NCBI GenBank assembly: GCA_037139095.1 | Contig: JBAXHD010000010.1 | Span: 1-64,000, forward strand | From: WLMZ01 sp037139095 | GTDB taxonomy: Bacteria > Actinomycetota > Acidimicrobiia > Acidimicrobiales > Ilumatobacteraceae | Reading direction: 5' to 3' | Length of the DNA stretch: 64,000 nt | Part shown: positions 17,025-25,370 of the stretch, in pieces | How positions within the stretch are numbered: the stretch's first letter is position 1 | Layout of the letters: each line of letters begins with the position of its first letter | Position numbers and translations under genes: made by a program | Notes under the pieces: generated by a model | Databases searched by the model: none | What the model was told of the DNA's origin: nothing | The model's input: only the letters and a program-made list of their open reading frames with translations

Positions 17025-17204
17025 GAGGAAAACGTACCGCGTGTGTCAACGGGTTCTGCAGGCAGCCCCTGTTCAGCGGTGGTCTTAGGACTGATGGGTT
17101 CCTTGGTACATGCCTATTTCCTCATTGCACCACAGCCGCTCGTTCGCGCATTCTTGCCTGACGCCGACCCCCCAATTGTCGGCGCACTACCAGGAGAGAA
17201 CGAT

Positions 17205-18419
17205 ATGAGTGCTGTCACATCCCCCCACCGTTCGGTACGCAGCGCTCGCCGAGTAGCGCTCGCCGTGTTTGGTGCGCTCGGCCTCGCCGCCTGTGGTTCA
17301 GCGGCACCAACGCGATCGGCGCACGAGGGCCACATCGTGGCGGCTGCGCAAACCAACGCTGTTCATGCTGATGCGGTTCAGGCGAAGGCTGCTTGCCCCG
17401 GCAAGATGCGCACCTACTTCATCGCTGCGGATCAGGTCGACTGGAATTATGCGCCGACCGGAATGAACCAGATCACCGGCGCCGCGTTTACCGACGAGCA
17501 GAACACGTTTGTGGGTGGCGGCCCAGATCGCGTCGGTAGCACCTACAAGAAGTCGCAGTACCGCGAGTACACCGACGCGACCTTTGGCCAACTCAAGCCC
17601 CGCCCCGCCAAGTGGGAGCATCTCGGCCTGCTCGGGCCAGCCATTCAGGCCGAGGTTGGCGACACGATCACTGTCGTGTTCAAGAACAACACACCATTCC
17701 CGGCAAGCGTGCACCCGCACGGCGTGTTCTACGCAAAGTCCAGCGAAGGGGCTGGCTACAACGATGGTTCGGGCGCTGCGAACAAGGGCGACGATTCGGT
17801 TGCGCCGGGTGATACCTACACCTACGTCTGGAAGGTTCCAGAGCGCGCCGGCCCCGGCCCAATGGAGGGCAGCTCGGTCATGTGGATGTATCACTCGCAC
17901 GTAGATGAAATCGGAGACACCAATGCCGGCTTGATGGGGCCAATGATCGTTACCGCTTGTGGAAAGGCTCGTCCAGACGGGTCGCCGGTCGATGTCGATC
18001 GCGAATTGGTCGCCAACTTCAGCGTGATGGACGAGAACTCGAGCGTGTATAGCGAGATCAACCGTCTTGCTCTGCAGTCACCCCCTGCTGCTGACGACGA
18101 TGCCTTCCACGAGAGCAATTTGATGCATTCGATCAATGGTTACCTCTACGGCAACCTGCCCGGGTTGACAATGAAGAAGGGCGATCATGTGCGCTGGTAT
18201 GTCATGGCGATGGGTACCGAAGTGGACCTGCACACCCCGCATTGGCATGGCATGACTGTTCTTGCGAATGGCATGCGCACTGATGTCGTCTCGCTGCTTC
18301 CAGCTTCGATGATCACCGCTGACATGGTGCCCGACAACCCAGGCAAGTGGTTCTTTCACTGCCACGTGAACGATCACATCAAGGCCGGCATGATGGCTAC
18401 CTACACGGTGACGCCATAG
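17205..18419 (+). CDS. Multicopper oxidase lipoprotein, ceruloplasmin/hephaestin-like domains
   Basis: A 404-residue exported multicopper oxidase. The signal peptide ends at lipobox GLAAC with Cys30. The first cupredoxin domain has H170-P-H172-G and YHSH (H230, H232), with the ceruloplasmin-like insert between them. The second has H343-TPH346-WH348-GM and FHCHVNDH (H385, C386, H387, H391), ending GMM for the axial ligand of the type 1 site. Together these give the type 1 and trinuclear sites needed to oxidise Cu(I), Fe(II), Mn(II) or a phenol with O2. ATG at 17205 follows CAGGAGAG; a longer in-frame reading upstream crosses the divergent gene and is rejected. Confidence 0.88.
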   Translation: MSAVTSPHRSVRSARRVALAVFGALGLAACGSAAPTRSAHEGHIVAAAQTNAVHADAVQAKAACPGKMRTYFIAADQVDWNYAPTGMNQITGAAFTDEQNTFVGGGPDRVGSTYKKSQYREYTDATFGQLKPRPAKWEHLGLLGPAIQAEVGDTITVVFKNNTPFPASVHPHGVFYAKSSEGAGYNDGSGAANKGDDSVAPGDTYTYVWKVPERAGPGPMEGSSVMWMYHSHVDEIGDTNAGLMGPMIVTACGKARPDGSPVDVDRELVANFSVMDENSSVYSEINRLALQSPPAADDDAFHESNLMHSINGYLYGNLPGLTMKKGDHVRWYVMAMGTEVDLHTPHWHGMTVLANGMRTDVVSLLPASMITADMVPDNPGKWFFHCHVNDHIKAGMMATYTVTP

Positions 18420-18821
18420 CCCTTAGTACTTATGGGCAGTGGGTCGTAGTGCTGAGGGTCATCGCGTACTGCCCTAAAAATGGGGTCTGAGAGCGACCAA
18501 AGCCTCATTGACCAGAGGGTGACTCGATGTCACTCTTTGATGTATAGGTGATCGGCCGTAGCGCTGATCAATGATCACGAAAGGCTCGCTTCGAGGGCAA
18601 GGCGACAGGAAACCAGGACCCCTTTTGGCTTCTTGGCGCCACATGCCACATCGTTGTGATCCAGATCGTGTGCCACGGTTGTCGGGGAAGCGGATTCGTT
18701 CGTTAAGTCAACCGTGGCGAAGTTCGGTGTTGGTGTGAGTGGCGTCGCTGGGGGGCTTGCCACTTGCACCAACACCAATTAATGGCAGGCGCGCCGTTTT
18801 GGCCAGAGTCGAGACAGTGGT
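18420..18821. other. 402-base non-coding gap between convergent genes
   Basis: No convincing reading frame is found in either direction: the best minus-strand frame (18575-18778) has no family signal or ribosome site. The gap holds one strong imperfect inverted repeat (listed separately) and a weaker one around 18549-18570 (TGATC arms). Its position after two converging genes suggests termination and possibly relic sequence. Confidence 0.6.
18726..18776. terminator. Long imperfect inverted repeat, probable bidirectional terminator
   Basis: The arms GGTGTTGGTGTGAGTGGC (18726-18743) and GCCACTTGCACCAACACC (18759-18776) pair over 18 positions with two mismatches around a 15-base loop. There is no T-tract on either side, which is common for actinobacterial terminators. 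It lies between the converging multicopper oxidase and amidohydrolase genes, 46 bases before the stop of the latter. Confidence 0.55.
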
Positions 18822-19817
18822 CTAGAGCCGATACGCCCGAGTGGCGGTGCCGGAGAAGAGCGCAGCCTTCTCGTCGGGATTCATGCCGGCGGCGATGTGC
18901 TTGAACGCATTCCAGAGCGCTACGTAGCTGCAGCTCATTCGGTCGACCGGGAAGTTTGACTCGAACATGCATCGCTTCGGTCCGAACTGATCGATTGCAT
19001 ATCGAATTGGATCACCCCATGCGTGCACGAGATCGAGGCTGGTTGGGGGAGTTGCTCGGTTCTCGAATCCGAGACCGAACACCACCATTCCGATACCGCC
19101 GAGCTTCATGTACACGTTGGGGCACGTTGCCAATTCGGCGATATCGATGCGCCATTGCTCGAGAATCTCAGTGCGCTTTCCTGCGTATGGGCCGGTGCCC
19201 AACATGCCGCCAAGGTGATCAAGGACAAAGGTGCAGTCGGGCACGGCCCGCGCCAGTGCGGTGAGTTCGCGAATCTGAGGGTGATAGAGCCATGCGTCGA
19301 AGCTCAGCCCGAGGGCGCCGAGACGCTTGACGCCGAGTCGAAATTTGGGGTCGGCCATCAGGTTGGCCGTTGGGCGACTGTGTGTGCGGCGGATCTGCTC
19401 GCTCGCGTCGAATGCTGTCGCGTGGCGGATGCCGCGAAATCGTCCGCGCCCGGCAGCGATGTGGGCATGCAACACTTCGTCGACAGCATCACCAAGGGTC
19501 ATGTCGGCGAAGCTCACGATGCCTTTGATCTCGGCGCCATGCCCGAGACTGATTTCGGCGATTTCAGCGACGGTTTCGGTTTCGCCAACTGGCCGCAGGT
19601 GCTGTGGCCCTTCGGTTCGGTAGCCCCAAGCGCACTCGATATACACCGTGGCTTCAACGCGATGTCCCGCCGACGTGTCGCCGTGTAGGTCATCGATGAG
19701 ATACCGGCTCATGCCGTCGATATCCCACAAGTGGTGGTGAGGGTCCACAATCGCCAGGTCGGGATCGATCACCGCTTCGCTCTGTCGTGCCAGCCACTCG
19801 TCGTCCCATATGTACAT
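18822..19817 (-). CDS. Amidohydrolase family 2 (TIM-barrel metal-dependent hydrolase)
   Basis: A 331-residue amidohydrolase-2 type enzyme, a family of lactonases and decarboxylases. The N-terminal metal motif is VDPHHHLWDI at about residues 25-34. Further barrel-strand marks are FVLDHLGG near residue 203, with a His ligand, and MFESNFPVDR near residue 287, with the late Asp-containing SNFP motif. YMKLGGIGM between them matches the usual KLSG segment. The ATG at 19817 is chosen because the extension to 19988 overlaps the divergent transporter gene. The substrate may be a lactone or an aromatic acid; nothing nearby decides it. Confidence 0.82.
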   Translation of the reverse strand: MYIWDDEWLARQSEAVIDPDLAIVDPHHHLWDIDGMSRYLIDDLHGDTSAGHRVEATVYIECAWGYRTEGPQHLRPVGETETVAEIAEISLGHGAEIKGIVSFADMTLGDAVDEVLHAHIAAGRGRFRGIRHATAFDASEQIRRTHSRPTANLMADPKFRLGVKRLGALGLSFDAWLYHPQIRELTALARAVPDCTFVLDHLGGMLGTGPYAGKRTEILEQWRIDIAELATCPNVYMKLGGIGMVVFGLGFENRATPPTSLDLVHAWGDPIRYAIDQFGPKRCMFESNFPVDRMSCSYVALWNAFKHIAAGMNPDEKAALFSGTATRAYRL

Positions 19818-19873
19818 GGTGGCGACAGTACCTTTTTGTCCTGCGCACGCGCGTACACGGTTGACTGTGGGTC

Positions 19874-20755
19874 GTGTCGATCGTGTTGGCCTTTGCGTGC
19901 GCCGTGATTTATGGAGTTGCCGACTACTGCGGCGGACGGGCGTCGCGAACCATGGTGAGCACCATGGTGACATTGGTTGGGCAAGCAACCAGTCTTGTGG
20001 TCGGCATCGTCGCCGTGGCCTTGTTAGCTACTCCGTCGCCAGCACTACGTGATTGGGCATGGGGAAGCGTGGCGGGCGTCGCCAGTGCCGTGGCCCTCGG
20101 ATCGTTTTACCATGCGCTGTCGCACGGAGCGATGACAGTTGTTGCGCCGATCACAGCGGTGACCAGTGCTGCGTTGCCGGTTGTCTATGGGCTCGTCTCG
20201 GGCGATCGACCCAAGGCGATGGCCTATGCGGGTATGGCGCTTGCGGTGGCTGCGGTAGCGCTCGTGAGCGGCGCCGTGGGTACTCGACACCAGCACGCAA
20301 AGCGAGTCACGGTTGTACTGGCGTTTGCTACCGGATTTGGATTTGCGGTCATCTTCGTGGCGCTCGGTCGCACGTCGAAGAGCAGTGGTATGTGGCCGCT
20401 CGTTGCCTCACGCATTACGTCGGTAATTCTGATCACCGCCTTCGTGCTCGTGATGCGCGCTCGCGCATCGAGGGCCGGTGGTGCAGGTTCTCTCGGGCCG
20501 ATCTTGCCGCCTCTACGACTCTGGAGGTTGGCGGCATTGGCGGGAGCCCTCGATATGTCGGCAAACTTCTTCTACCTGTTGGCGGTGCGCCGAGGGTTGC
20601 TCTCGATCGTGGTGGTCGTGGCATCGCTGTATCCAATCAGCACGGTGTGTCTCGCCTTTGGGCTCGACCGCGAGCGCGTCTCGAAATCTCAAGCCGCGGG
20701 AATGGTGCTGGCTGTCGCCGCACTTGTGTTGGTCAGCGCTGGATCTGTGGCCTAG
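19874..20755 (+). CDS. EamA/DMT-superfamily transporter
   Basis: A 293-residue inner-membrane protein with about ten hydrophobic helices arranged as two EamA halves (residues ~1-130 and ~145-292). Typical signs are VIYGVADYCGG in helix 1, PITAVTSAALPVVYGLVSGD at the end of half one, and SLYPISTVCLAFGLDRERVSKSQAAGMVL at the end of half two, where the second conserved acidic/basic turn lies. Such proteins export amino acids, nucleosides or drugs. The GTG start leaves 56 bases to the divergent amidohydrolase. A 17-bp tandem duplication spans its stop codon. Confidence 0.85.
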   Translation: MSIVLAFACAVIYGVADYCGGRASRTMVSTMVTLVGQATSLVVGIVAVALLATPSPALRDWAWGSVAGVASAVALGSFYHALSHGAMTVVAPITAVTSAALPVVYGLVSGDRPKAMAYAGMALAVAAVALVSGAVGTRHQHAKRVTVVLAFATGFGFAVIFVALGRTSKSSGMWPLVASRITSVILITAFVLVMRARASRAGGAGSLGPILPPLRLWRLAALAGALDMSANFFYLLAVRRGLLSIVVVVASLYPISTVCLAFGLDRERVSKSQAAGMVLAVAALVLVSAGSVA

Positions 20756-20772
20756 CTGGATCTGTGGCCTAG
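20739..20772. repeat. Perfect 17-bp tandem duplication at two convergent stop codons
   Basis: The unit CTGGATCTGTGGCCTAG occurs twice with no gap (20739-20755 and 20756-20772). The first copy carries the TAG of the DMT transporter; the second carries, on the opposite strand, the TAG of the acyl-CoA dehydrogenase. Each copy contains both stop signals, so a single-copy ancestor would have had the two genes overlapping at their ends. Confidence 0.9.
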
Positions 20773-21866
20773 CGGGGTAGACCCAACACGCGCTCGCCCA
20801 GAATGTTGCGCATCACGTTTGAGGTACCGCCCATAATCGTGTAGCCCGGCGCGTACGAGAGACCTTGCGTCACTTGGTTCCACAACGTGGCCTCAGGGCC
20901 AAGCACGCGTGAAACAAAGTCGGCGACGCGTGTCTCGTGCTCGGTACAGAAACACTTCGTCGCGGCGCTGAACCCTGCGGGTGCCTGACGCAGCGTCTCG
21001 CGCACGACCAAGATTCGGCCGATCCGATACGCGATCTCGAGCGCAGCGATCTCTTGGCGCACAAGGCCGTCGCTGGTATCGGCGCGGTCGCGAGCCATGA
21101 GATAGAGCGCGTGGTTGCTCACGAGGCGATCGATGCCGCCGCGCTCGTGCTCAAGCTGACGCATGGTCTGTTTGAAGGCGGCTCCTTCGGTACCAACAAG
21201 GTTGATCGCTGGCACGCGCACATCGGTGAAGAACACCTCGCAGAAGTGGCGATTGGTGGTCATGTCTTTGATGGGGCGAATGTCGATGCCCGGCGTGTTC
21301 ATCGGCACGATGATCTCGCTGATGCCGGCGTGTGGTGGACCCTCGGTGGTGGTGCGACAAATGAGATAGCAGTAGTCGGCAACTTCGCCGAAGCTGGTCC
21401 AAATCTTTTGGCCGTTGATGACCCAGTCGTCGCCGTCGCGTGTTGCCGACGTGGTGAGGCCGGCAAGGTCGCTTCCCGCATTGGGCTCGCTCATGCCGAT
21501 GCACCACGTGGTTTCTCCGCTCAAGATCTGCGGGAGAAACTCTGCTTGCTGGTCGGGCCGGCCGTAGGTGATCAACGTGGGGCCCATCTGTCGATCGGCG
21601 AACCACATGGCGGCAATCGGTGCGCCTGCGGCAATGAGTTCTTCGCCAACGATGAGTCGCTCAATTGCGGGCCGGCCGCCGCCACCGAACTCGGTGGGCC
21701 AGGTCATGCCGATCCAGCCGTGGCTGGCCATCTCTTTGGCGAACTCTTTGCTGTAGCCGTTGATCCAACTGTCGTTGTGGCGGCCATAGCGCTCGACAGC
21801 GCTCGTGGCCACAGCTCTCGCCCTGAGGCGGAGTTGTTCTTGCTCGGGGGTCCACGCGAAATCCAT
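20769..21866 (-). CDS. Acyl-CoA dehydrogenase
   Basis: A 365-residue FAD-dependent acyl-CoA dehydrogenase. The N-terminal helical domain begins FAWTPEQEQLRLRARAVA. The central beta domain has WCIGMSEPNAGSDLAGL (about residues 140-156) and GDDWVINGQKIWTSFGEVADYCYLICRT, both strict family signatures for FAD and substrate binding. The C-terminal helical domain ends YTIMGGTSNVMRNILGERVLGLPR, the conserved G-G-T-S-x-x-x-R-N motif. It would oxidise an acyl-CoA at alpha-beta and pass electrons to ETF. The divergent ends and neighbours give no chain-length hint; members with this ending often act on branched or steroid side-chain CoA esters, by family knowledge only. Confidence 0.92.
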   Translation of the reverse strand: MDFAWTPEQEQLRLRARAVATSAVERYGRHNDSWINGYSKEFAKEMASHGWIGMTWPTEFGGGGRPAIERLIVGEELIAAGAPIAAMWFADRQMGPTLITYGRPDQQAEFLPQILSGETTWCIGMSEPNAGSDLAGLTTSATRDGDDWVINGQKIWTSFGEVADYCYLICRTTTEGPPHAGISEIIVPMNTPGIDIRPIKDMTTNRHFCEVFFTDVRVPAINLVGTEGAAFKQTMRQLEHERGGIDRLVSNHALYLMARDRADTSDGLVRQEIAALEIAYRIGRILVVRETLRQAPAGFSAATKCFCTEHETRVADFVSRVLGPEATLWNQVTQGLSYAPGYTIMGGTSNVMRNILGERVLGLPR

Positions 21867-21935
21867 GCAGGCGATGGTAGATCGTGACTACAGAGTTTGC
21901 GTCTTTGATCGCAGGGTTCGTTGAACCCAATGTTG

Positions 21936-22877
21936 TCAGGAGTTGGAGATGCCTGTTGGGGGATTGCCGGCCACGGTGACGCGATGCATCACGCGGCGAT
22001 GATCGCCATAGTCGGCAGCTGCGTAGTGCGCTGTTGACCGGTTGTCCCAAAACGCGAGGTCGCCTTCTTGCCATTTCCAGCGCACGACGCGCTCGGGCTC
22101 GATGGTGTGGGCGTACAGCATGTTCAAGATGGCGTCACTCTCGGTTGGCGACATGTCGACAATGCTTTGCGTGAACGTTTCGTTCACAAAGAGGCCGCGC
22201 TCGCCAGTCTCGGGGTGAACGCGAACCACTGGGTGCTGCACCGGCCTGAGCGCAGCGAGGCGATTTTGCTGCTCGCCGCTGGGGTCGTCGGAGCGGAAGC
22301 GGTCGAAGGTTCCGCTTGCGCTATGCGTTGCCTTGAGTCCGTCGATCATGTGCTTCACCGGTGCCGAGAGGGTCGCGTATGCGTCGACGAGGTCGGCCCA
22401 CAATGTGTCGCCGCCGCGGGCAGGGATCTGGCGGGCGGCAAGGATGGTGCCCATTGGGGGACGCTCGGAGAACGTGACGTCGGTGTGCCACCGGTTGTTG
22501 TAGCTGGTGCCATTGCCGCGGCTGCCGACACCCAACGGGTAGTCGCTGCTGTCCAGCACCAGCACCTCTGGGTGCTCATCGTCGAGTCCGCCAAGCAGGG
22601 GATGGGCTGGTGTGAGGTCACCGAAATTGCGAGCGAAGGCCACCTGCTGGGTAGGAGTGATGTGCTGGTCGCGGATGAAGATGACGCGGAAGTCGAGCAG
22701 CGCGGTTCGGATCGCAGCAACCTCAGACGCACTCAGCGCGGCGGTGAGGTCGACGCCACCGATTACGGCACCCAAGGTGCCGGTGAGCGCCTCGACTGTT
22801 ACCCCGGCCGGGAAGCCCTCAACTCCGGGTCGAAGTTGCGCAGAAGGATGTGTTTCAACGAACTCACTCGTGCTCAT
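21936..22877 (-). CDS. TauD/TfdA-family Fe(II)/2-oxoglutarate dioxygenase
   Basis: A 313-residue non-haem iron dioxygenase. The facial triad is clear: H131 and D133 in NRWHTDVTF, and H284 in WDNRSTAHYAAADYG. The 2-oxoglutarate-binding Arg is in HRRVMHRVTVAG near the end. FRVIFIRDQ and VNETFTQSI are further family landmarks. Such enzymes release sulfite from taurine or alkylsulfonates, or cleave aryloxyalkanoates. With a sulfatase and a dehalogenase elsewhere in the window, a sulfonate or ether substrate would fit, but this is inference. It is divergent from the cytochrome c gene, 60 bases apart. Confidence 0.88.
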   Translation of the reverse strand: MSTSEFVETHPSAQLRPGVEGFPAGVTVEALTGTLGAVIGGVDLTAALSASEVAAIRTALLDFRVIFIRDQHITPTQQVAFARNFGDLTPAHPLLGGLDDEHPEVLVLDSSDYPLGVGSRGNGTSYNNRWHTDVTFSERPPMGTILAARQIPARGGDTLWADLVDAYATLSAPVKHMIDGLKATHSASGTFDRFRSDDPSGEQQNRLAALRPVQHPVVRVHPETGERGLFVNETFTQSIVDMSPTESDAILNMLYAHTIEPERVVRWKWQEGDLAFWDNRSTAHYAAADYGDHRRVMHRVTVAGNPPTGISNS

Positions 22878-22937
22878 CCGGCGAGCATACAGAGCCTGTC
22901 GAGCGCACTCGCTGCCTCGCGTATGATCGCAACGACT

Positions 22938-23477
22938 ATGTCAGCACGAAGCGTTCGATCCCTTGTGGCGTTGCTTGCCTGCATGACGGTCGGCGGAGCT
23001 TTGGGTGCTTGTGCTCCCGACGCAGGCGATGCGCTCACCGGAAACGCGGCGCTTGGTCAAGTGGTGGCGCAACGCAGCGGATGCATGGCCTGCCACGGTT
23101 CGTCGGGACAGGGCGGTTCGGGCCCGAAGTTCATTGGCCTTGCCGGATCGATCGTGCGACTACAAGACGGCACCACAACCGTGGCCGACGACGCCTACCT
23201 CACCGAGGCAACCCGCGATCCCGCCGCCAGTCGAACCGCCGGCTACTCGGGTGTCATGCCGGTAAACACGTTGACCGCTACCGAAATAGCGCAGGTCGTG
23301 GCATATATCAAGGCGCTCTCGGAGTCGGCCGGAGTTTCGCAAGAGAGAGATTTGCGCAGTGTTTCGCTCGTTGGGCGAGCCACGGCTAGGCTGTACAAGT
23401 CGAATACAAGTTTGCCGCTTACGGTGCGTTCTCGGGCTCAGGCCTCACGACGCGAATCTGACGAAGTGAAAGGGTAG
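22938..23477 (+). CDS. Monohaem cytochrome c lipoprotein
   Basis: A 179-residue exported cytochrome. The signal peptide ends in the lipobox ALGAC. The haem motif is C-M-A-C-H near residue 50. The segment PKFIGLAGSIVRLQDGTTTV, then GYSGVMPVNTLTATEIAQVVAYIKAL, matches the cytochrome c domain found at the C-terminus of CoxB subunits, with the axial Met in GVMP. It likely shuttles electrons to a terminal oxidase on the outer face of the membrane. The last ~45 residues after the final helix are basic and unlike the family. ATG at 22938 is used; an in-frame ATG at 22923 is possible. The stop is 4 bases before icd. Confidence 0.8.
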   Translation: MSARSVRSLVALLACMTVGGALGACAPDAGDALTGNAALGQVVAQRSGCMACHGSSGQGGSGPKFIGLAGSIVRLQDGTTTVADDAYLTEATRDPAASRTAGYSGVMPVNTLTATEIAQVVAYIKALSESAGVSQERDLRSVSLVGRATARLYKSNTSLPLTVRSRAQASRRESDEVKG

Positions 23478-23481
23478 TTAC

Positions 23482-24699
23482 ATGGCCAAGATCAAGGTGC
23501 TCAACCCGGTTGTCGAGATGGATGGCGACGAGATGACTCGCATCATCTGGCAGTTCATCAAAGACAAGCTGATCTTGCCCTACCTCGACATCGAACTCGA
23601 TTACTACGACCTCAGCATCGAGCACCGCGATGCCACCAATGACCAAGTCACCATCGACTCTGCTGAAGCCACCAAGAAGCACGGCGTTGCCGTGAAGTGC
23701 GCCACCATCACCCCCGACGAGCAGCGCGTCGAAGAGTTCCACCTGAAGAAGATGTGGAAGAGCCCTAACGGCACCATCCGCAATATTCTCGGCGGTGTCA
23801 TCTTCCGCGAGCCCATCATCATGAGCAACATTCCTCGGCTTGTGCCGGGGTGGACCAAGCCCATCGTGGTTGGCCGTCATGCTCACGGCGATCAGTACAA
23901 GGCAACCGACTTCAAGGTGCCAGGTGCCGGTTCGCTCACCATGACCTACACACCCGCCAATGGCGACGAGCCAGTAATTATGGATGTCGCCACGTTTGGT
24001 CCCGACGGTGGCGTGGGCATGGGCATGTACAACTTCAATGACTCGATTCGCGACTTTGCTCGAGCCAGCCTCACCTTCGGTTTGCAGCGCAACTACCCGG
24101 TGTATCTCAGCACCAAGAACACCATCCTTAAGGCCTATGACGGCAGCTTCAAAGACATCTTTGAGCAAGTCTTCAACGACGAGTTCAAGGCCGAATACGA
24201 CGCCAAGGGTCTCACCTACGAACACCGCCTCATCGACGACATGGTCGCCTGCGCGCTCAAGTGGGAGGGCGGCTACGTATGGGCGTGCAAGAACTACGAC
24301 GGCGATGTGCAGTCAGACATCGTGGCTCAGGGCTTCGGTTCGCTCGGCTTGATGACCAGCGTGCTGCTCACACCAGATGGCCGCACCATGGAGGCCGAGG
24401 CAGCGCACGGCACCGTCACGCGTCACTACCGCGAGCACCAAAAGGGCAACAAGACATCGACGAACCCAATTGCGTCCATCTTTGCCTGGACCCGCGGTCT
24501 GGCCCATCGTGGCAAGCTCGACGGCACCCCCGAACTCATTGCGTTTGCCGATGCGCTCGAAGCGGTGTGCATCGAGGCTGTCGAGAGCGGCGAGATGACC
24601 AAAGACTTGTCCACGCTCATCAGCAAAGACGCCCCGTATCTCAATACTGAAGACTTCCTCGACGCGCTCGATCGTCGTCTTCAGGTCAAAATGCGTTGA
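23482..24699 (+). CDS. icd: NADP-dependent isocitrate dehydrogenase (eukaryotic-like, type II)
   Basis: A 405-residue homodimeric isocitrate dehydrogenase of the TCA cycle, converting isocitrate to 2-oxoglutarate and CO2 with NADP. Signatures are VVEMDGDEMTRIIW at the start, KSPNGTIRNILGG with the substrate-binding Ser and Arg, RHAHGDQYKATDF, and EAAHGTVTRHYREHQKG for NADP binding. The sequence is of the type shared by mitochondrial/cytosolic enzymes and many actinobacteria, not the E. coli type. A good GGGTAGTT-type leader precedes the ATG. Its stop overlaps the TTG start of the HAD hydrolase. Citrate synthase lies 2 kb away on the other strand. Confidence 0.96.
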   Translation: MAKIKVLNPVVEMDGDEMTRIIWQFIKDKLILPYLDIELDYYDLSIEHRDATNDQVTIDSAEATKKHGVAVKCATITPDEQRVEEFHLKKMWKSPNGTIRNILGGVIFREPIIMSNIPRLVPGWTKPIVVGRHAHGDQYKATDFKVPGAGSLTMTYTPANGDEPVIMDVATFGPDGGVGMGMYNFNDSIRDFARASLTFGLQRNYPVYLSTKNTILKAYDGSFKDIFEQVFNDEFKAEYDAKGLTYEHRLIDDMVACALKWEGGYVWACKNYDGDVQSDIVAQGFGSLGLMTSVLLTPDGRTMEAEAAHGTVTRHYREHQKGNKTSTNPIASIFAWTRGLAHRGKLDGTPELIAFADALEAVCIEAVESGEMTKDLSTLISKDAPYLNTEDFLDALDRRLQVKMR

Positions 24700-25361
24700 G
24701 CATTTCGGTAGTCCTGCTCGACTGGGGACACACGCTGTTCGACACTCCCGGCAGTGTCGACTTCATCGCCGACTTCGCGTCGCAGCACAAGATCGAAATC
24801 GGTCGCGACGAAATCTATGCACTCTGGAACGACGCGCGTGTTCGTTCACGTACCGCCGATGAGATCGCCAAAGGCCGCGATAAGTCGGCGAGTCAACATC
24901 GCCAGTGCTGGATTTCGCTGTGGGCTCAACTCGAGCAGCGCTGTCCGGGCATCAGCGATGCCCTCTACCAATTCGAGACCTCAGCGTCAGGCTGGTCGCC
25001 GTACATCGACACCGAGGTAGTGCTTACGAAACTGAGTGAGCGACACATTCCAGTTGTCATCATCAGCGATGTTGCCTTCGATCTTCGGCCGATCCTGCGT
25101 CACTACAACCTCGATCATCTGGTGCACACCTACGTGTTGTCGGGTGAGCACGGAACCATCAAGCCCGAGCTTCGTTTGTTCCGCGTCGCTCTCGATGCTG
25201 TGGGCGTTGCCGCCGAGCAAGCGCTCATGGTCGGCGACAATCACATCAACGACGGCGCAGCCATCGATGCCGGCATCCGCACGGTGTTGTTGCCGCCCGT
25301 TGCGCATGGTGCCACTCGAGGACTCAGCGTGATTCTCGATCTCATCGACGCTGGCGTGTGA
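24696..25361 (+). CDS. HAD-superfamily hydrolase
   Basis: A 221-residue HAD-type phosphatase. Motif I is LLDWGHTLFD, with one of the usual two catalytic Asp replaced (D-W-G instead of D-x-D), motif II is VIISDVAFD, motif III K in TIKPELRLFRVALDAVG, and motif IV VGDNHINDGAAID. The replaced second Asp suggests weak phosphatase activity or a different reaction such as beta-phosphoglucomutase-like or non-catalytic binding. The start is TTG, overlapping the stop of icd (TTGA), which supports coupled translation. The substrate is unknown. Confidence 0.85.
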   Translation: MSISVVLLDWGHTLFDTPGSVDFIADFASQHKIEIGRDEIYALWNDARVRSRTADEIAKGRDKSASQHRQCWISLWAQLEQRCPGISDALYQFETSASGWSPYIDTEVVLTKLSERHIPVVIISDVAFDLRPILRHYNLDHLVHTYVLSGEHGTIKPELRLFRVALDAVGVAAEQALMVGDNHINDGAAIDAGIRTVLLPPVAHGATRGLSVILDLIDAGV

Positions 25362-25370
25362 GACTGGGGC

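Noticed and set aside
16755..17204. Long N-terminal extension of the multicopper oxidase
   Set aside because: It overlaps the pentapeptide lipoprotein gene on the other strand and precedes a complete signal peptide with its own ribosome site at 17205.
18575..18778. 67-residue minus-strand frame in the gap after the multicopper oxidase
   Set aside because: It has no ribosome site or homology signal and runs through the inverted repeat at 18726-18776.
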